Positions 42,000 to 52,443 of a stretch of DNA of 64,000 nt are shown here, one piece after another. Numbering within the stretch: position 1 is the stretch's first letter; each line of letters starts with the position of its first letter. The position numbers and the translations under genes were made by a program. A model generated the notes under the pieces. It was not told the origin of the DNA and made no database searches. It saw only the letters and a list, made by a program, of their open reading frames with translations. The stretch comes from Agromyces atrinae (GTDB taxonomy: Bacteria; Actinomycetota; Actinomycetes; Actinomycetales; Microbacteriaceae), in the NCBI RefSeq assembly GCF_013407835.1, contig NZ_JACCBI010000001.1, forward strand, positions 1,674,001-1,738,000. The letters are read 5' to 3'.

Positions 42000-42060
42000 G
42001 TTTCGGCGTCACGAATGTGCTCGTGCGCCCCGGCGAAGGGCACATTCGTGACGCCGAGAC
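42000..42060. repeat. 61-nt palindromic intergenic element, copy 6
   Basis: Arms of 21 nt (42000-42020, 42040-42060) of the AAT/ATT type with one T:G position (GTTTCGG against CCGAGAC), as in copy 3. It lies between the 3' end of argG and the start of the membrane hydrolase gene, both on the minus strand. Confidence 0.9.
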
Positions 42061-42080
42061 GGAAGAGCGGGGGCCGAAGC

Positions 42081-43583
<1,503 letters not shown>

Positions 43584-45539
43584 TCAGTCGCGCCACGATT
43601 CGGCGCCGTAGGCACCGAGCGTCACGTCGCGACCTCCGACCGTGACCGTGACGGTCTCGGACGTGTGGTTGAAGACGAACCGGCGACCGCCGCGCACGAC
43701 CGTCTCGAGCCCGAAGCGCGGCTCGTCGAAGTCGGCATCCGTGCCCGATTCGGCGAGCACGCGCGCGATGATCGCGTCGGCGAGGGCGTCATCCGGCTGG
43801 GTCGCGACGTACCAGGCTGCTCCGCCGCCGGTCGTGGCCCGCCGCGTGATGGCCGCCTCGCCCGCCGTGATGCCGTCGTCGAAGCGCGCGAGCACCTCGG
43901 CGTCGTCGACGACGACGAACTCCTGCCAGTCGAGGGCGCGTCCGGCGAGCTCGCCGGCGAGGGCGAACGTCGAGCCCTCCTGACCGGGTGCGAACTCCTC
44001 GACGCGGGCGCCGAGGGTCGCCTGGAGTGCGCTGCCCTCTCCGCCGAGGTAGCCGCCGAGGTGAACGTGCAGGTTCTCGTCGAGGACGATGCTCTGGTGC
44101 CCGATGACGAGGTGTCCGCCGGCATCGGCGAAGCGCGCGAGCTCGTCGGCCGCGGCGGTCGATGCGGCGTGGAACGCGGGTGCGACGACGACGGAGTACG
44201 CCGACAGGTCGGCACCCTCGCGCACGAAGTCGATCGTCACGCCGCGGCGCTGGAATGCGGCGTACCACGACAGCACGGTCTCGACGTAGTCGATGCGGCC
44301 GGGCGTCGCGGGCTGCTCGACGGCCCACCAGCTCGCCCAGTCGAAGACGATGCCGACGCGCGCGTCGACGCCCGTGCCGAGCACGTCGCCGAGGCCCGCG
44401 AGTTCGGCGCCGAGGGCCTGCACCTCGCGGTGCACCCGGGAGTGCTCGCCCGCGTGGGGCACGAGGGCCGCGTGGAACTTCTCGGCGCCGGCCTTCGACT
44501 GGCGCCACTGGAAGTAGAGCACTCCGTCGGAGCCGCGGCCGACGGCCTGCAGCGAGTGCAGGCGGTTCATGCCCGCGGGCTTCGGGGCGTTGCGCTCACG
44601 CCAGTTGACGGCGCTCGTCGACTGCTCCATGAGGAGCCACGGCTGGCCGCCGCCGAGCGAACGCATGAGGTCGCGCGACGCACCGAGACGGATGTACGCC
44701 TTCGGGTCGGCGGGGTCGGGGTAGGCGTCATCCGTCACGAAGTCGACGTGCTCGGCCCAGGCCCAGTAGTCGACGTCGCGGAAGAAGCCCATGAAGTTCG
44801 TCGTGATGGGCACGTCGGGCGTGATCTCGCGGAGGATCTCGACCTCGGCGCGGTGCAGCGACAGCAGCGCATTCGACGAGAAGCGGTCGAAGTCGAGCAG
44901 CTGCGTGGGGTTCCGGAAGCTCGGCGCCGTGCGCGGGGCGTCGATCTCGTCGAAGCTCCCGTAGGCCTGCGACCAGAAGGCCGTGCCCCACACGCGGTTG
45001 AGCTCCTCGATCGTGCCGTAGCGGGCCTCGAGCCACACGCGGAACGCTTCGACCGACGCGTCGTCGTAGCTGCGCGCGATGTGGCAGCCGTACTCGTTGT
45101 TCGTGTGCCACGCCTCGAGCGCGGGGTGCGAGCCGTAGCGTTCGGCCATCGCGCGCACGAGCTTCATGGCGTGCTCGCGGTAGACGGGCGACGACGGGCT
45201 GTACTGCTGGCGCGAACCGAATCCGAAGCGCACGCCGTCCTCCGTGACGGGCAGCGACTCGGGGTGCAGGCGTGCGAGCCACGCGGGCGGCGAGGCGGTC
45301 GCGGTCGCGAGGAACACGCGGATGCCGCCGGCGTGCAGTCGGTCGAGCACCTCGTCGAGCCACGCGAAGTCGTACTCGCCCGGGCGCGGCTCGAGCTTCG
45401 CCCACGCGAAGACGGCGACGGTCGCGGTCGTGACGCCCGCGCCCTGCATGAGGCGCACGTCGTCGATCTGCACGTCGAGCGGCCACTGGTCGGGGTTGTA
45501 GTCGCCACCGAAACGGATCGAGGGGAAGAGGGAGGTCAT
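43584..45539 (-). CDS. GH42 beta-galactosidase (second locus)
   Basis: A 651-residue GH42 enzyme beginning FGGDYNPDQWPLDVQIDDVRLM. The acid/base is Glu149 in WHTNNEYG and the nucleophile Glu305 in WLLMEQSTSAVNW. The C-terminal domains (VVVAPAFHA, HLVIGHQSIVLDENLHVHLG) are as in trimeric GH42 proteins. No signal peptide, so it acts on imported beta-galactosides such as galacto- or galactan oligosaccharides. It follows the GH35 gene by 7 nt and is last in the permease-binding protein-GH35-GH42 operon. It is clearly different in sequence from the GH42 at 11864, so the two are not a recent duplication. Confidence 0.93.
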   Translation of the reverse strand: MTSLFPSIRFGGDYNPDQWPLDVQIDDVRLMQGAGVTTATVAVFAWAKLEPRPGEYDFAWLDEVLDRLHAGGIRVFLATATASPPAWLARLHPESLPVTEDGVRFGFGSRQQYSPSSPVYREHAMKLVRAMAERYGSHPALEAWHTNNEYGCHIARSYDDASVEAFRVWLEARYGTIEELNRVWGTAFWSQAYGSFDEIDAPRTAPSFRNPTQLLDFDRFSSNALLSLHRAEVEILREITPDVPITTNFMGFFRDVDYWAWAEHVDFVTDDAYPDPADPKAYIRLGASRDLMRSLGGGQPWLLMEQSTSAVNWRERNAPKPAGMNRLHSLQAVGRGSDGVLYFQWRQSKAGAEKFHAALVPHAGEHSRVHREVQALGAELAGLGDVLGTGVDARVGIVFDWASWWAVEQPATPGRIDYVETVLSWYAAFQRRGVTIDFVREGADLSAYSVVVAPAFHAASTAAADELARFADAGGHLVIGHQSIVLDENLHVHLGGYLGGEGSALQATLGARVEEFAPGQEGSTFALAGELAGRALDWQEFVVVDDAEVLARFDDGITAGEAAITRRATTGGGAAWYVATQPDDALADAIIARVLAESGTDADFDEPRFGLETVVRGGRRFVFNHTSETVTVTVGGRDVTLGAYGAESWRD

Positions 45540-45546
45540 GATGCTC

Positions 45547-47310
45547 CTAGAAGTCGGTGTGACCGAGGATCAGGTCGGGGGCGAAGCGGATGGTCGGGTC
45601 GGCGAGGGTCTCGAGTTCGAGCACGACGATGCGGTTCGAGCCCGCTCGCGTCGCGGGGCGCGGCACGTAGAGGGTGCCCTGCGGGCCCTTCCGCCAGTAC
45701 CGGCCGAGGGCGAATCCGTTGACCCAGACGAGGCCCTTGCCGAAGTGGCGGGTGTCGAGGAAGAGGTCGGACGCCTCGTCGAGTTCGACGTCGGCGACGA
45801 GGAAGGCGGGCTCGGCGAGCACGCCGTCGACGGATGACTCGAGCGCGCCGGCCTCGGCGGCGAGGGCGTCGATGTCGACGTCGAGGGTCTGCCAACCGGT
45901 GAGCTCGGAACCGTCGAGCCTCGCGGGGCCGATGAGCCCCTTCTGCTCGCCGATGCGCGTGCCGTAGTTGACGCGACCCTCGTCCTCGATGAGGAGGGCG
46001 AACTCGCCGCTCGTGCGCGGCAGGGTGAGCGCGTTCTCGTGCAGCTCGCGCGCGAGCGTGCCGATGTAGGCGCCGTCGAGGGTCGCCGTGGCACGGTCGC
46101 GCACCTCGTCGACGGTGAAGACGGCGGGAGCGCCCGAGCCCTCGAGCAGAGTGCGGTAGTACGCGAATCCGCGGTACCGACCGATCGAGTCGAGAGTGGG
46201 GAGGCCGGCGGCCGGCATCCACTCGTTCGCACCCTCGGCGAGCGTGCGGAGGGCGGCGACCGTACGGAGGGGCGCCGTCGGAGTGGGCGCGGGCACGGCA
46301 CCGGCGGGGGTCTCGTCGGGCACGGGGGCGTAGCGCGCGATGACCTCGCGGAAGCGGTGGAACTTCTCGGTCGGGCGGCCGGCCTCGTCGAGCGGGGAGT
46401 CGTAGTCGTACGACGTGATCGTCGGCTGGAAGACGCCCTTGTCGTTCGCGCCGTTCGTGAGACCGAAGTTGGTGCCGCCGTGCACCATGTAGATGTTGAC
46501 CGAGGCCCCGGCCGCGAGCAGCGTGTCGAGCTCGGCGGCCGATTCGGCGGGAGTCGTCGTGTGGTGGTGGGCGCCCCAGTGGTCGAACCAGCCGCACCAG
46601 AACTCGGAGCACATGAGCGGGCCCGTGGGCTGCGCAGCGCGCAGTGTCGCGAGGCGCTCGGCCGAACGCGAACCGAACGATCCGGTCTTCAGCAGTTCGG
46701 GGAGGCTGCCGTCGTCGAGCATCGTGCCCGCGGGCTGGTCGACGGTCGTGAGGGGTACGTCGATGCCCGCGGCGCGCGTGACGCGCACGAGCTCTTCGAG
46801 GTACGCCTTGTCGGAGCCGTAGGCGCCGTACTCGTTCTCGATCTGGACGAGGATGACGGGGCCGCCGCTCTGCACCTGGAGCGGTTCGACGATCGCGAGG
46901 ACGCGCTCGAGGTAGCGGGTGATCTCGGCGACGAAGCGGGGCTCGCTCGAACGGATGCCGATGCCGGGCTCGAGGAAGAGCCAGGCGGGGAGTCCGCCGC
47001 CGTCCCACTCGGCACAGATGAAGGGGCCGGGGCGCACGATCGCGAACATGCCCTCGTCGTGCACGAGCTCGAGGAAGGCCGCGAGGTCGAGCCGTCCGCT
47101 CGCGTCGAACTCGCCGCGGCGGGGCTCATGCTCGTTCCACGGCACGTACGTCTCGATGGTGTTGAGACCCATCTGGCGCGCGGCACGCAGGCGCTCGCGC
47201 CACTGGCCGGGGTGCACACGGAAGTAGTGGAGTGCTCCGGAGATCACCTGGAACGGCTCACCGTCGAGCAGGAAGTCGCGCTCGCCGATCGAGAACTGAG
47301 GCATGGCCAT
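45547..47310 (-). CDS. GH35 beta-galactosidase
   Basis: A 587-residue GH35 enzyme. Its catalytic barrel has FLLDGEPFQVISGALHYFRV at the start, the acid/base Glu160 in VQIENEYGAYG and the nucleophile Glu236 in PLMCSEFWCGWFDHWG. IYMVHGGTNFG follows near 270, and C-terminal jelly-roll domains end GKGLVWVNGFALGRYW. It releases terminal beta-1,3/1,4/1,6 galactose. No signal peptide is present. Two in-frame ATGs (47310, 47304) are possible. Having GH35 and GH42 in one operon suggests substrates with more than one galactosidic linkage, such as pectic galactan or arabinogalactan side chains. Confidence 0.93.
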   Translation of the reverse strand: MAMPQFSIGERDFLLDGEPFQVISGALHYFRVHPGQWRERLRAARQMGLNTIETYVPWNEHEPRRGEFDASGRLDLAAFLELVHDEGMFAIVRPGPFICAEWDGGGLPAWLFLEPGIGIRSSEPRFVAEITRYLERVLAIVEPLQVQSGGPVILVQIENEYGAYGSDKAYLEELVRVTRAAGIDVPLTTVDQPAGTMLDDGSLPELLKTGSFGSRSAERLATLRAAQPTGPLMCSEFWCGWFDHWGAHHHTTTPAESAAELDTLLAAGASVNIYMVHGGTNFGLTNGANDKGVFQPTITSYDYDSPLDEAGRPTEKFHRFREVIARYAPVPDETPAGAVPAPTPTAPLRTVAALRTLAEGANEWMPAAGLPTLDSIGRYRGFAYYRTLLEGSGAPAVFTVDEVRDRATATLDGAYIGTLARELHENALTLPRTSGEFALLIEDEGRVNYGTRIGEQKGLIGPARLDGSELTGWQTLDVDIDALAAEAGALESSVDGVLAEPAFLVADVELDEASDLFLDTRHFGKGLVWVNGFALGRYWRKGPQGTLYVPRPATRAGSNRIVVLELETLADPTIRFAPDLILGHTDF

Positions 47311-47395
47311 CCGATTCGGGACGTAGGGGAAGAAGAGGAGCGGGCAGGCCGCGGGCGCCGCCGGAGGGGACCGACGACGCCCGCGGGAACCCGAC

Positions 47396-48739
47396 TTACT
47401 CGGAGACGGTGAAGCCCTGCTCCGAGCCGTACTTGATGTTCTGGGCCTGCCACTCGGCGAGACCCTCGTTGATGTCGCCCTTGTTCAGGTACGACTGTCC
47501 GACGGTGTCGGAGTAGATGCTGTTGGCGTAGGCCTGCCACGGCAGGTACTCCCAGCCGGTCGAGACCGAGTTGGCCGCGTCGACGAGGACCTCGTTGATC
47601 TTCTGGCCGCCGAAGTACTCCGACTCGTAGTTGAGGAACTCGTCCGACTCGAGGTCGGCGACCGTGGCGGGGAAGCCACCGCTGGCGAGGAACACGTCGA
47701 TCGAGTCCTGGCTGGCGTTCAGCCACTGCAGGAAGCCTGCGGCGAGTGCCTTGTTCTTCGACTGCTCGAGGACGACCTGCGAGCTGCCGCCGTTCTCCGC
47801 CGTGGTGGGCTCGCCACCGTCGTAGGTCGGCATGGGAGCTACGCGCCACTTGCCCGCACCGTCGGGAGCGGAGGACTCGAGCACACCGGGCATCCAGGCG
47901 CCGATGGGGAGGCTCGCGATGGTTCCGTCGCTCAGAGCCTGGAACCACTCGTCGCTCCATCCGGGGATGGCGCCGAGGAGGTCGTTCTGGAGCAGCGTGT
48001 TCCAGGTGTCGGCCCACTTCTTCGAGCCCTCGTCCTGGAGGTTGACCGTGACGGTCTCACCCTCGGTCTGGAAGGGGCGTCCGCCGGCCTGCCAGATCAT
48101 GCTCGTGCCGAAGCCCGCGTCTCCACCCGGGTCGTTGGTGATGTACTTCGTCGGGTCGGCGGCGTGGATCGCCTCGCCCGCGGCGATGTACTCGTCCCAC
48201 GTGGTCGGGACCTCGATGCCGAGACCCTCGAACACCTCGGTGTTGTAGAAGAGGGCCATGGGGCCCGAGTCCTGCGGGAGGCCCCAGATGCCGTCATCCG
48301 TCGTGACCGCACCCCAGGTGGAGGCGGTGTAGAGCGACTCGTGCTCGGCGAAGCCGTACTCGGTGAGGTCGACGAGCGCGCCCGGGAGGACGAACTGCGG
48401 AAGGGACTGGTACTCGAGCTGAGCGACGTCGGGCGCGCCGGAACCGGCGGTGATGGCGTTCTGCAGCTTGAGGTTGTGGTCGGCAGCTGCGGCGGTGTCG
48501 ACGAGCTTGACGGTGACGTTCGGGTAGGCCTCTTCGAACGCGGCGACCTGAGCCTCCGCCGACGGGGTCCACGTCCAGTACGTGATCTCGCCGCCCTTTT
48601 CGAGTGCAGCCTCGATCGAGTCGGCGCTGGCCTCTCCGCCGCCGTTGTCGCCCGAGTCGGCCGAGCAGGCAACGAGGCTGACTCCGAGGAGGAGAGCCGT
48701 GGCACCGGCGGCAACCCGGCCGATGTTACGTGTCTTCAT
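47396..48739 (-). CDS. Sugar-binding lipoprotein of the second ABC importer
   Basis: A 447-residue extracytoplasmic binding protein with the lipobox SLVAC (Cys25). Mature features include ITYWTWTPSAEAQVAAFEEA, GLPQDSGPMALFYNTEVFEG and a C-terminal VDAANSVSTGWEYLPWQAYA. It belongs to the CUT1 oligosaccharide group; a beta-galactoside oligosaccharide is expected from the two galactosidase genes directly downstream. GGAAGGA precedes the ATG. Unlike the first locus, the binding-protein gene comes after both permease genes, with a 76-nt gap that may allow extra, independent expression. Confidence 0.9.
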   Translation of the reverse strand: MKTRNIGRVAAGATALLLGVSLVACSADSGDNGGGEASADSIEAALEKGGEITYWTWTPSAEAQVAAFEEAYPNVTVKLVDTAAAADHNLKLQNAITAGSGAPDVAQLEYQSLPQFVLPGALVDLTEYGFAEHESLYTASTWGAVTTDDGIWGLPQDSGPMALFYNTEVFEGLGIEVPTTWDEYIAAGEAIHAADPTKYITNDPGGDAGFGTSMIWQAGGRPFQTEGETVTVNLQDEGSKKWADTWNTLLQNDLLGAIPGWSDEWFQALSDGTIASLPIGAWMPGVLESSAPDGAGKWRVAPMPTYDGGEPTTAENGGSSQVVLEQSKNKALAAGFLQWLNASQDSIDVFLASGGFPATVADLESDEFLNYESEYFGGQKINEVLVDAANSVSTGWEYLPWQAYANSIYSDTVGQSYLNKGDINEGLAEWQAQNIKYGSEQGFTVSE

Positions 48740-48815
48740 GCTGTGGTGTTCCTTCCGCTTCTTCTTTGAGGGGGTGTGGGAGATAGGGGTGTGTCAACGA
48801 TCGGCAGGCTCTCCG

Positions 48816-49772
48816 TCACTGCTTCACGCCTCCTGCGCTGAGCCCCGACTGCCAGAACCGCTGCAGCAGGAGGAACGCGACCACGATCGGGACGATCGTG
48901 AGGAGTGATCCCGTCAGGACCAGGTTGAAGATCGGGTCGGCCCCGACCCCCGTACCCTGCAGGTTCCACTGCTGGAGACCGATCGTGAGCGGGAAGAGGT
49001 TGGGCTCGCTCAACATGATGAGCGGCAGGAAGTAGTTGTTCCAGGTGGCGACGATCGCGAAGAGCGCGACGGTCACGATGCCGGGAGCGAGGAGGCGGAT
49101 CGAGATCGTGAAGAACGTGCGCAGCTCGCTCGCTCCGTCGACCCGGGCGGCCTCGAGGATCTCGGTGGGCACCGAGTCGGCCGCGTAGACCCAGATCAGG
49201 TAGAGGCCGAACGGCGAGATGAGCGACGGGATGATGATCGCCCAGATCGTGTTCGTGAGGCCGAGCTGGCTGAACATGAGGAACGTCGGCACCGCGAGGG
49301 CCGTGCCCGGAACGGCGACGGCGCCCAGGATGACGGCGAAGATCGCCTTCTTGCCGGGGAAGTTGTACTTCGCGAGTCCGTAGCCGCCGAGCGTGGCGAG
49401 GAGCGTCGCGCCTCCCGCGCCGAGGACGACGTAGAGGAGCGTGTTGCCGAGCCAGCGGACGAAGATGCCGTTGTCGTACGTCAGCGTCTGGGCGACGTTC
49501 TCGAAGAAGACGAAGTCTCCCGAGAACCACAGTCCGAAGGTGCTGATGAGGTCGGCCTGCGTCTTCGTCGAGTTGATGAAGAGCCAGACGAGCGGCAGGA
49601 GCGAGTAGATGATGAACAGCGACATCGCGATCGTGAGGATGATCGAACGCTTGCTGCGGTTCGGGCTGCGGTCGCTGCGATCGAGGTCGGGGCGACGGAG
49701 CGTCGTGAGACGCTTGCGGCGGGGGGCGCTGGCGCCCCGGGAGTCCTGGGTGACGACGGCCTCGGTGCTCAC
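48816..49772 (-). CDS. Carbohydrate ABC transporter permease, MalG type (second locus)
   Basis: A 318-residue membrane protein with six predicted helices and the EAA loop EAARVDGASELRTFFTISIR near 222, ending LQRFWQSGLSAGGVKQ as in other CUT1 partners. A basic N-terminal region (APRRKRLTTLRRPDLDR) is cytoplasmic. The GTG start overlaps the preceding permease stop by 4 nt (GTGA). With the next gene it forms the channel of a galacto-oligosaccharide importer. No ATPase gene is present in the operon. Confidence 0.92.
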   Translation of the reverse strand: MSTEAVVTQDSRGASAPRRKRLTTLRRPDLDRSDRSPNRSKRSIILTIAMSLFIIYSLLPLVWLFINSTKTQADLISTFGLWFSGDFVFFENVAQTLTYDNGIFVRWLGNTLLYVVLGAGGATLLATLGGYGLAKYNFPGKKAIFAVILGAVAVPGTALAVPTFLMFSQLGLTNTIWAIIIPSLISPFGLYLIWVYAADSVPTEILEAARVDGASELRTFFTISIRLLAPGIVTVALFAIVATWNNYFLPLIMLSEPNLFPLTIGLQQWNLQGTGVGADPIFNLVLTGSLLTIVPIVVAFLLLQRFWQSGLSAGGVKQ

Positions 49773-50698
49773 GAGAGCTCCTTCCGGTTGCCGCGAAGTT
49801 GCACGACATAGGCGATGATCGCCGTGATGAGGCCCATGATGATCGCGATGGTGGCTGCGTAGTTGTACTGCTGGCCGACGAAGCTCAGGTTGTACGCGTA
49901 CATGTTCGGCGTGAAGTAGGTGGGGATGAGGTTCGGCACGATCGTCTTGAGGATGTTCGGCTCGTTGAAGAGCTGGAAGCTTCCGATGATCGAGAAGATC
50001 GTGGCGATGACGATGGCGCCGCGGAGCGCGGGGATCTTGATCGACCAGAGGATGCGGAACTGGCCGGCGCCGTCGAGGCCCGCCGCCTCGTAGAGGTCGG
50101 GCGAGATCGTGCGAAGCGCCGAGTAGAAGATGAGCATGTTGTAGCCGACGAACGACCACGTGACGATGTTTCCGATCGCGACGAGGATCCACTGCTGGGT
50201 GAACGGCGTCACGAGGTCGAAGCCGACGAACGAGTTGATGTTGCCCGCGAGGCCGAGGCGCTCGGAGTACATGAAGCCCCACATGAGCACCGCGACGACG
50301 GCGGGAACCGCGTAGGGAAGGAAGATGCCGATGCGGAAGAAGCTCGAACCGTGGAGGCGGCCGCTGTCGAGCGCGAGGGCCGCGACGAGGGCGAGCACGA
50401 GCATGACCGGCACCTGCACGACGAGGAAGATCGCGACGCGCAGCGCGCCGTCCCAGAACTTCGGGTCGCCGAACGCCTGCAGGTAGTTCTCGAAGCCCAC
50501 GAACGAGTTGCCGCCGATGAGCTGATCGCGGAAGAGGCTGAGGTAGATCGAGTACGCGAGCGGCGCCAGGAAGACGAGCGCGAAGACGACGAGGAACGGC
50601 GCCATGAATCCGAGCCCCGCGAGGGAGGTGCGGAACTGGGTGCGTCCCGGGCGGCCCCTGCGTCGGACGGGCGGAGGTGGTGCAGTCGTTACGGACAT
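49769..50698 (-). CDS. Carbohydrate ABC transporter permease, MalF type (second locus)
   Basis: A 309-residue membrane protein starting MSVTTAPPPPVRRRGRPGR, with a first helix LGFMAPFLVVFALVFLAPLA and the EAA loop EAAGLDGAGQFRILWSIKIP near 205. It is the first gene of the operon and lies just downstream of the two LacI operators. In-frame reading upstream runs through those operators and is rejected as a start. It heterodimerises with the following permease. Confidence 0.92.
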   Translation of the reverse strand: MSVTTAPPPPVRRRGRPGRTQFRTSLAGLGFMAPFLVVFALVFLAPLAYSIYLSLFRDQLIGGNSFVGFENYLQAFGDPKFWDGALRVAIFLVVQVPVMLVLALVAALALDSGRLHGSSFFRIGIFLPYAVPAVVAVLMWGFMYSERLGLAGNINSFVGFDLVTPFTQQWILVAIGNIVTWSFVGYNMLIFYSALRTISPDLYEAAGLDGAGQFRILWSIKIPALRGAIVIATIFSIIGSFQLFNEPNILKTIVPNLIPTYFTPNMYAYNLSFVGQQYNYAATIAIIMGLITAIIAYVVQLRGNRKELS

Positions 50699-50723
50699 CG
50701 TTGTCAAGCGCTCTCTGTCAAAA

Positions 50724-50737
50724 TGTTTGCGTAAACA
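50724..50737. promoter_or_regulatory. LacI operator A of the beta-galactoside locus
   Basis: TGTTTGCGTAAACA is a 14-nt palindrome with one mismatch and a central CG, 26 nt upstream of the first permease start. Confidence 0.8.
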
Positions 50738-50760
50738 TCGTTGGTGATGTGAGCGTAACA

Positions 50761-50774
50761 TGTTTACGTAAACA
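50761..50774. promoter_or_regulatory. LacI operator B of the beta-galactoside locus
   Basis: TGTTTACGTAAACA is a perfect 14-nt palindrome, 37 nt centre-to-centre from operator A and 56 nt before the lacI start. Two nearly identical sites in a divergent promoter suggest cooperative binding and control in both directions. A TACGAT box at 50785-50790 may be the -10 for lacI. Confidence 0.85.
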
Positions 50775-50829
50775 CCGGTCAAGCTACGATCTGGTAACGA
50801 CGACGTCCGAGCGAGTTTGAGGGGGGAAC

Positions 50830-51924
50830 GTGAACATGGCTCCGATCCACGATACGTCGGCCGAGACGGTCGACGAGCCGCGCGGAGATCGCCGACGGCG
50901 CAGTCACGGCACGATGACCGCGCGCGCCGCGTCGATGAGCGATGTGGCCCGCCTGGCCGGCGTGTCGAGCCAGACCGTCTCGCGCGTCTCCAACAACAGC
51001 GACAGCGTCACGACCGAGACGCGCGACCGGGTCGTCGCCGCGATGAACGAACTCGGCTACCGCCCGAACAGCGCAGCGCGCGCCCTGAAGAGCGGCCGAT
51101 TCCACTCCATCGGCGTGCTCATGTTCACGCTCGAGACCCTCGGAAACATCCGCACACTCGACGCCATCGCCGTCGCGGCGGCCGAGAAGGGCTACTCGAT
51201 CGACCTCATCTCAATGCTCGATCCGAGCACGGGAACCATCTCCACCGCCCTCTCCCGTCTCGACGAAGAGGCCGTCGACGGCATCATCGTGATCCTCGAG
51301 ACGCACGAGCTCATGGAGAGCGCGATCCACTTCCCCACGCGCATCCCCGTCGTCATCGTCGACTCACAGCTGCGCAAGGACTACCCGTCGGTGAACGCCG
51401 ACCAGGAGCAGGGCGCAGCCCTCGCCGTGCGCCACCTCCTCGACCTCGGCCACCCCACGGTGTGGCACGTCGCCGGCCCCGAAAGCTCCAACTCGGCATC
51501 CATGCGCGAGGCGAGCTGGCGGAACATCTTGCAGTCCGAGGGACGCACGGTTCCCCCCGTGCTCCGCGGAACGTGGGGCGCCGACTCGGGGTACCGCGCG
51601 GGACTCGAGATCGCCGCGAACCCCGACATCTCGGCCGTCTTCACGGCCAACGACCAGATGGCCCTCGGCGTGCTGCGCGCGCTCCACGAAGCGGGCCGCC
51701 GCGTGCCGGAGGACGTGAGCATCGTGGGCTTCGACAACACCGAGGAGTCGGCCGAGTACTGGCCTCCGCTCACGACGATCCACCAGGACTTCGCGGGTGC
51801 GGGAGCACAGGCGATGAGCCTCCTCTTCGACGCGATCGAGGGCCGCGAGGTGCCCTCGGGCGTACGCACGCTCTCGACCGATCTCGTCGTGCGCCAGTCG
51901 ACGGGGCCGTACATCGCCCGCTGA
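50830..51924 (+). CDS. LacI-family regulator of the beta-galactoside locus
   Basis: A 364-residue repressor. The N-terminal 35 residues are an Arg/Asp-rich extension. The helix-turn-helix is MSDVARLAGVSSQTVSRVSN, with hinge YRPNSAARALKSG, and the effector domain has typical motifs (EAVDGIIVILETHE, HLLDLGHPTVWHVAGP, FTANDQMALGVLRAL, VSIVGFDNTEESAEYWPPLT). It is divergent from the importer operon with two operators between. Start options are GTG 50830 (GAGGGGGGA upstream) and ATG 50836. Galactose or a galacto-oligosaccharide is the probable inducer. Confidence 0.92.
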   Translation: MNMAPIHDTSAETVDEPRGDRRRRSHGTMTARAASMSDVARLAGVSSQTVSRVSNNSDSVTTETRDRVVAAMNELGYRPNSAARALKSGRFHSIGVLMFTLETLGNIRTLDAIAVAAAEKGYSIDLISMLDPSTGTISTALSRLDEEAVDGIIVILETHELMESAIHFPTRIPVVIVDSQLRKDYPSVNADQEQGAALAVRHLLDLGHPTVWHVAGPESSNSASMREASWRNILQSEGRTVPPVLRGTWGADSGYRAGLEIAANPDISAVFTANDQMALGVLRALHEAGRRVPEDVSIVGFDNTEESAEYWPPLTTIHQDFAGAGAQAMSLLFDAIEGREVPSGVRTLSTDLVVRQSTGPYIAR

Positions 51925-51956
51925 GGGCGCCTCTGTCGAATCCGTAGGATCGTCGC

Positions 51957-52298
51957 ATGATCACCATCCACCTGCGCTACGAGATCGACCCGAACCAGGT
52001 CGAGGCCTTCGAGCGGTACGGCCGTATCTGGATCCGCCTCGTCGAGCGCTTCGGCGGGGTGCACCACGGGTACTTCCTGCCGAGCGAGGGCGACAACGAC
52101 GTGGCATACGCGCTCTTCACGTTCGAGTCGCTCGCGGCGTACGAGCAGTACCGCATCGCTGCGGCGAGCGACGCGGAGTGCCTCGCGGCGTTCGAGTTCG
52201 CCCGCGAGACGGGTTGCATCCGCCGCTACGAGCGCCGCTTCCTCTCCCCCGTCTTCGCCGACGACACGGGCGACACCGCGCACCGCCGCCTCCCCTAA
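51957..52298 (+). CDS. NIPSNAP-family protein
   Basis: A 113-residue ferredoxin-like dimeric alpha/beta-barrel protein: MITIHLRYEIDPNQVEAFER, then FGGVHHGYFLPSEGDNDVAY and ALFTFESLAAYEQYR. NIPSNAP proteins in bacteria are small cytosolic proteins of mostly unknown function. TAGGAT (51945-51950) is 6 nt before the ATG, so the transcript is probably leaderless and separate from lacI, whose stop is 33 nt upstream. No ligand residues can be identified with certainty. Confidence 0.8.
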   Translation: MITIHLRYEIDPNQVEAFERYGRIWIRLVERFGGVHHGYFLPSEGDNDVAYALFTFESLAAYEQYRIAAASDAECLAAFEFARETGCIRRYERRFLSPVFADDTGDTAHRRLP

Positions 52299-52443
52299 CC
52301 CGTGCCCGCGGGCCACAGCCCGCTGCCCGCGCCCGCCTTATCCGCGCCCGCCTGTCCGTTCTGGCGGATGACGCGGGCGACGCGCCGCGCGACGGCCCGA
52401 AGCCACGGCGTGTCGCCGGAATGTCCGCCGGAACGGTCAGCAC

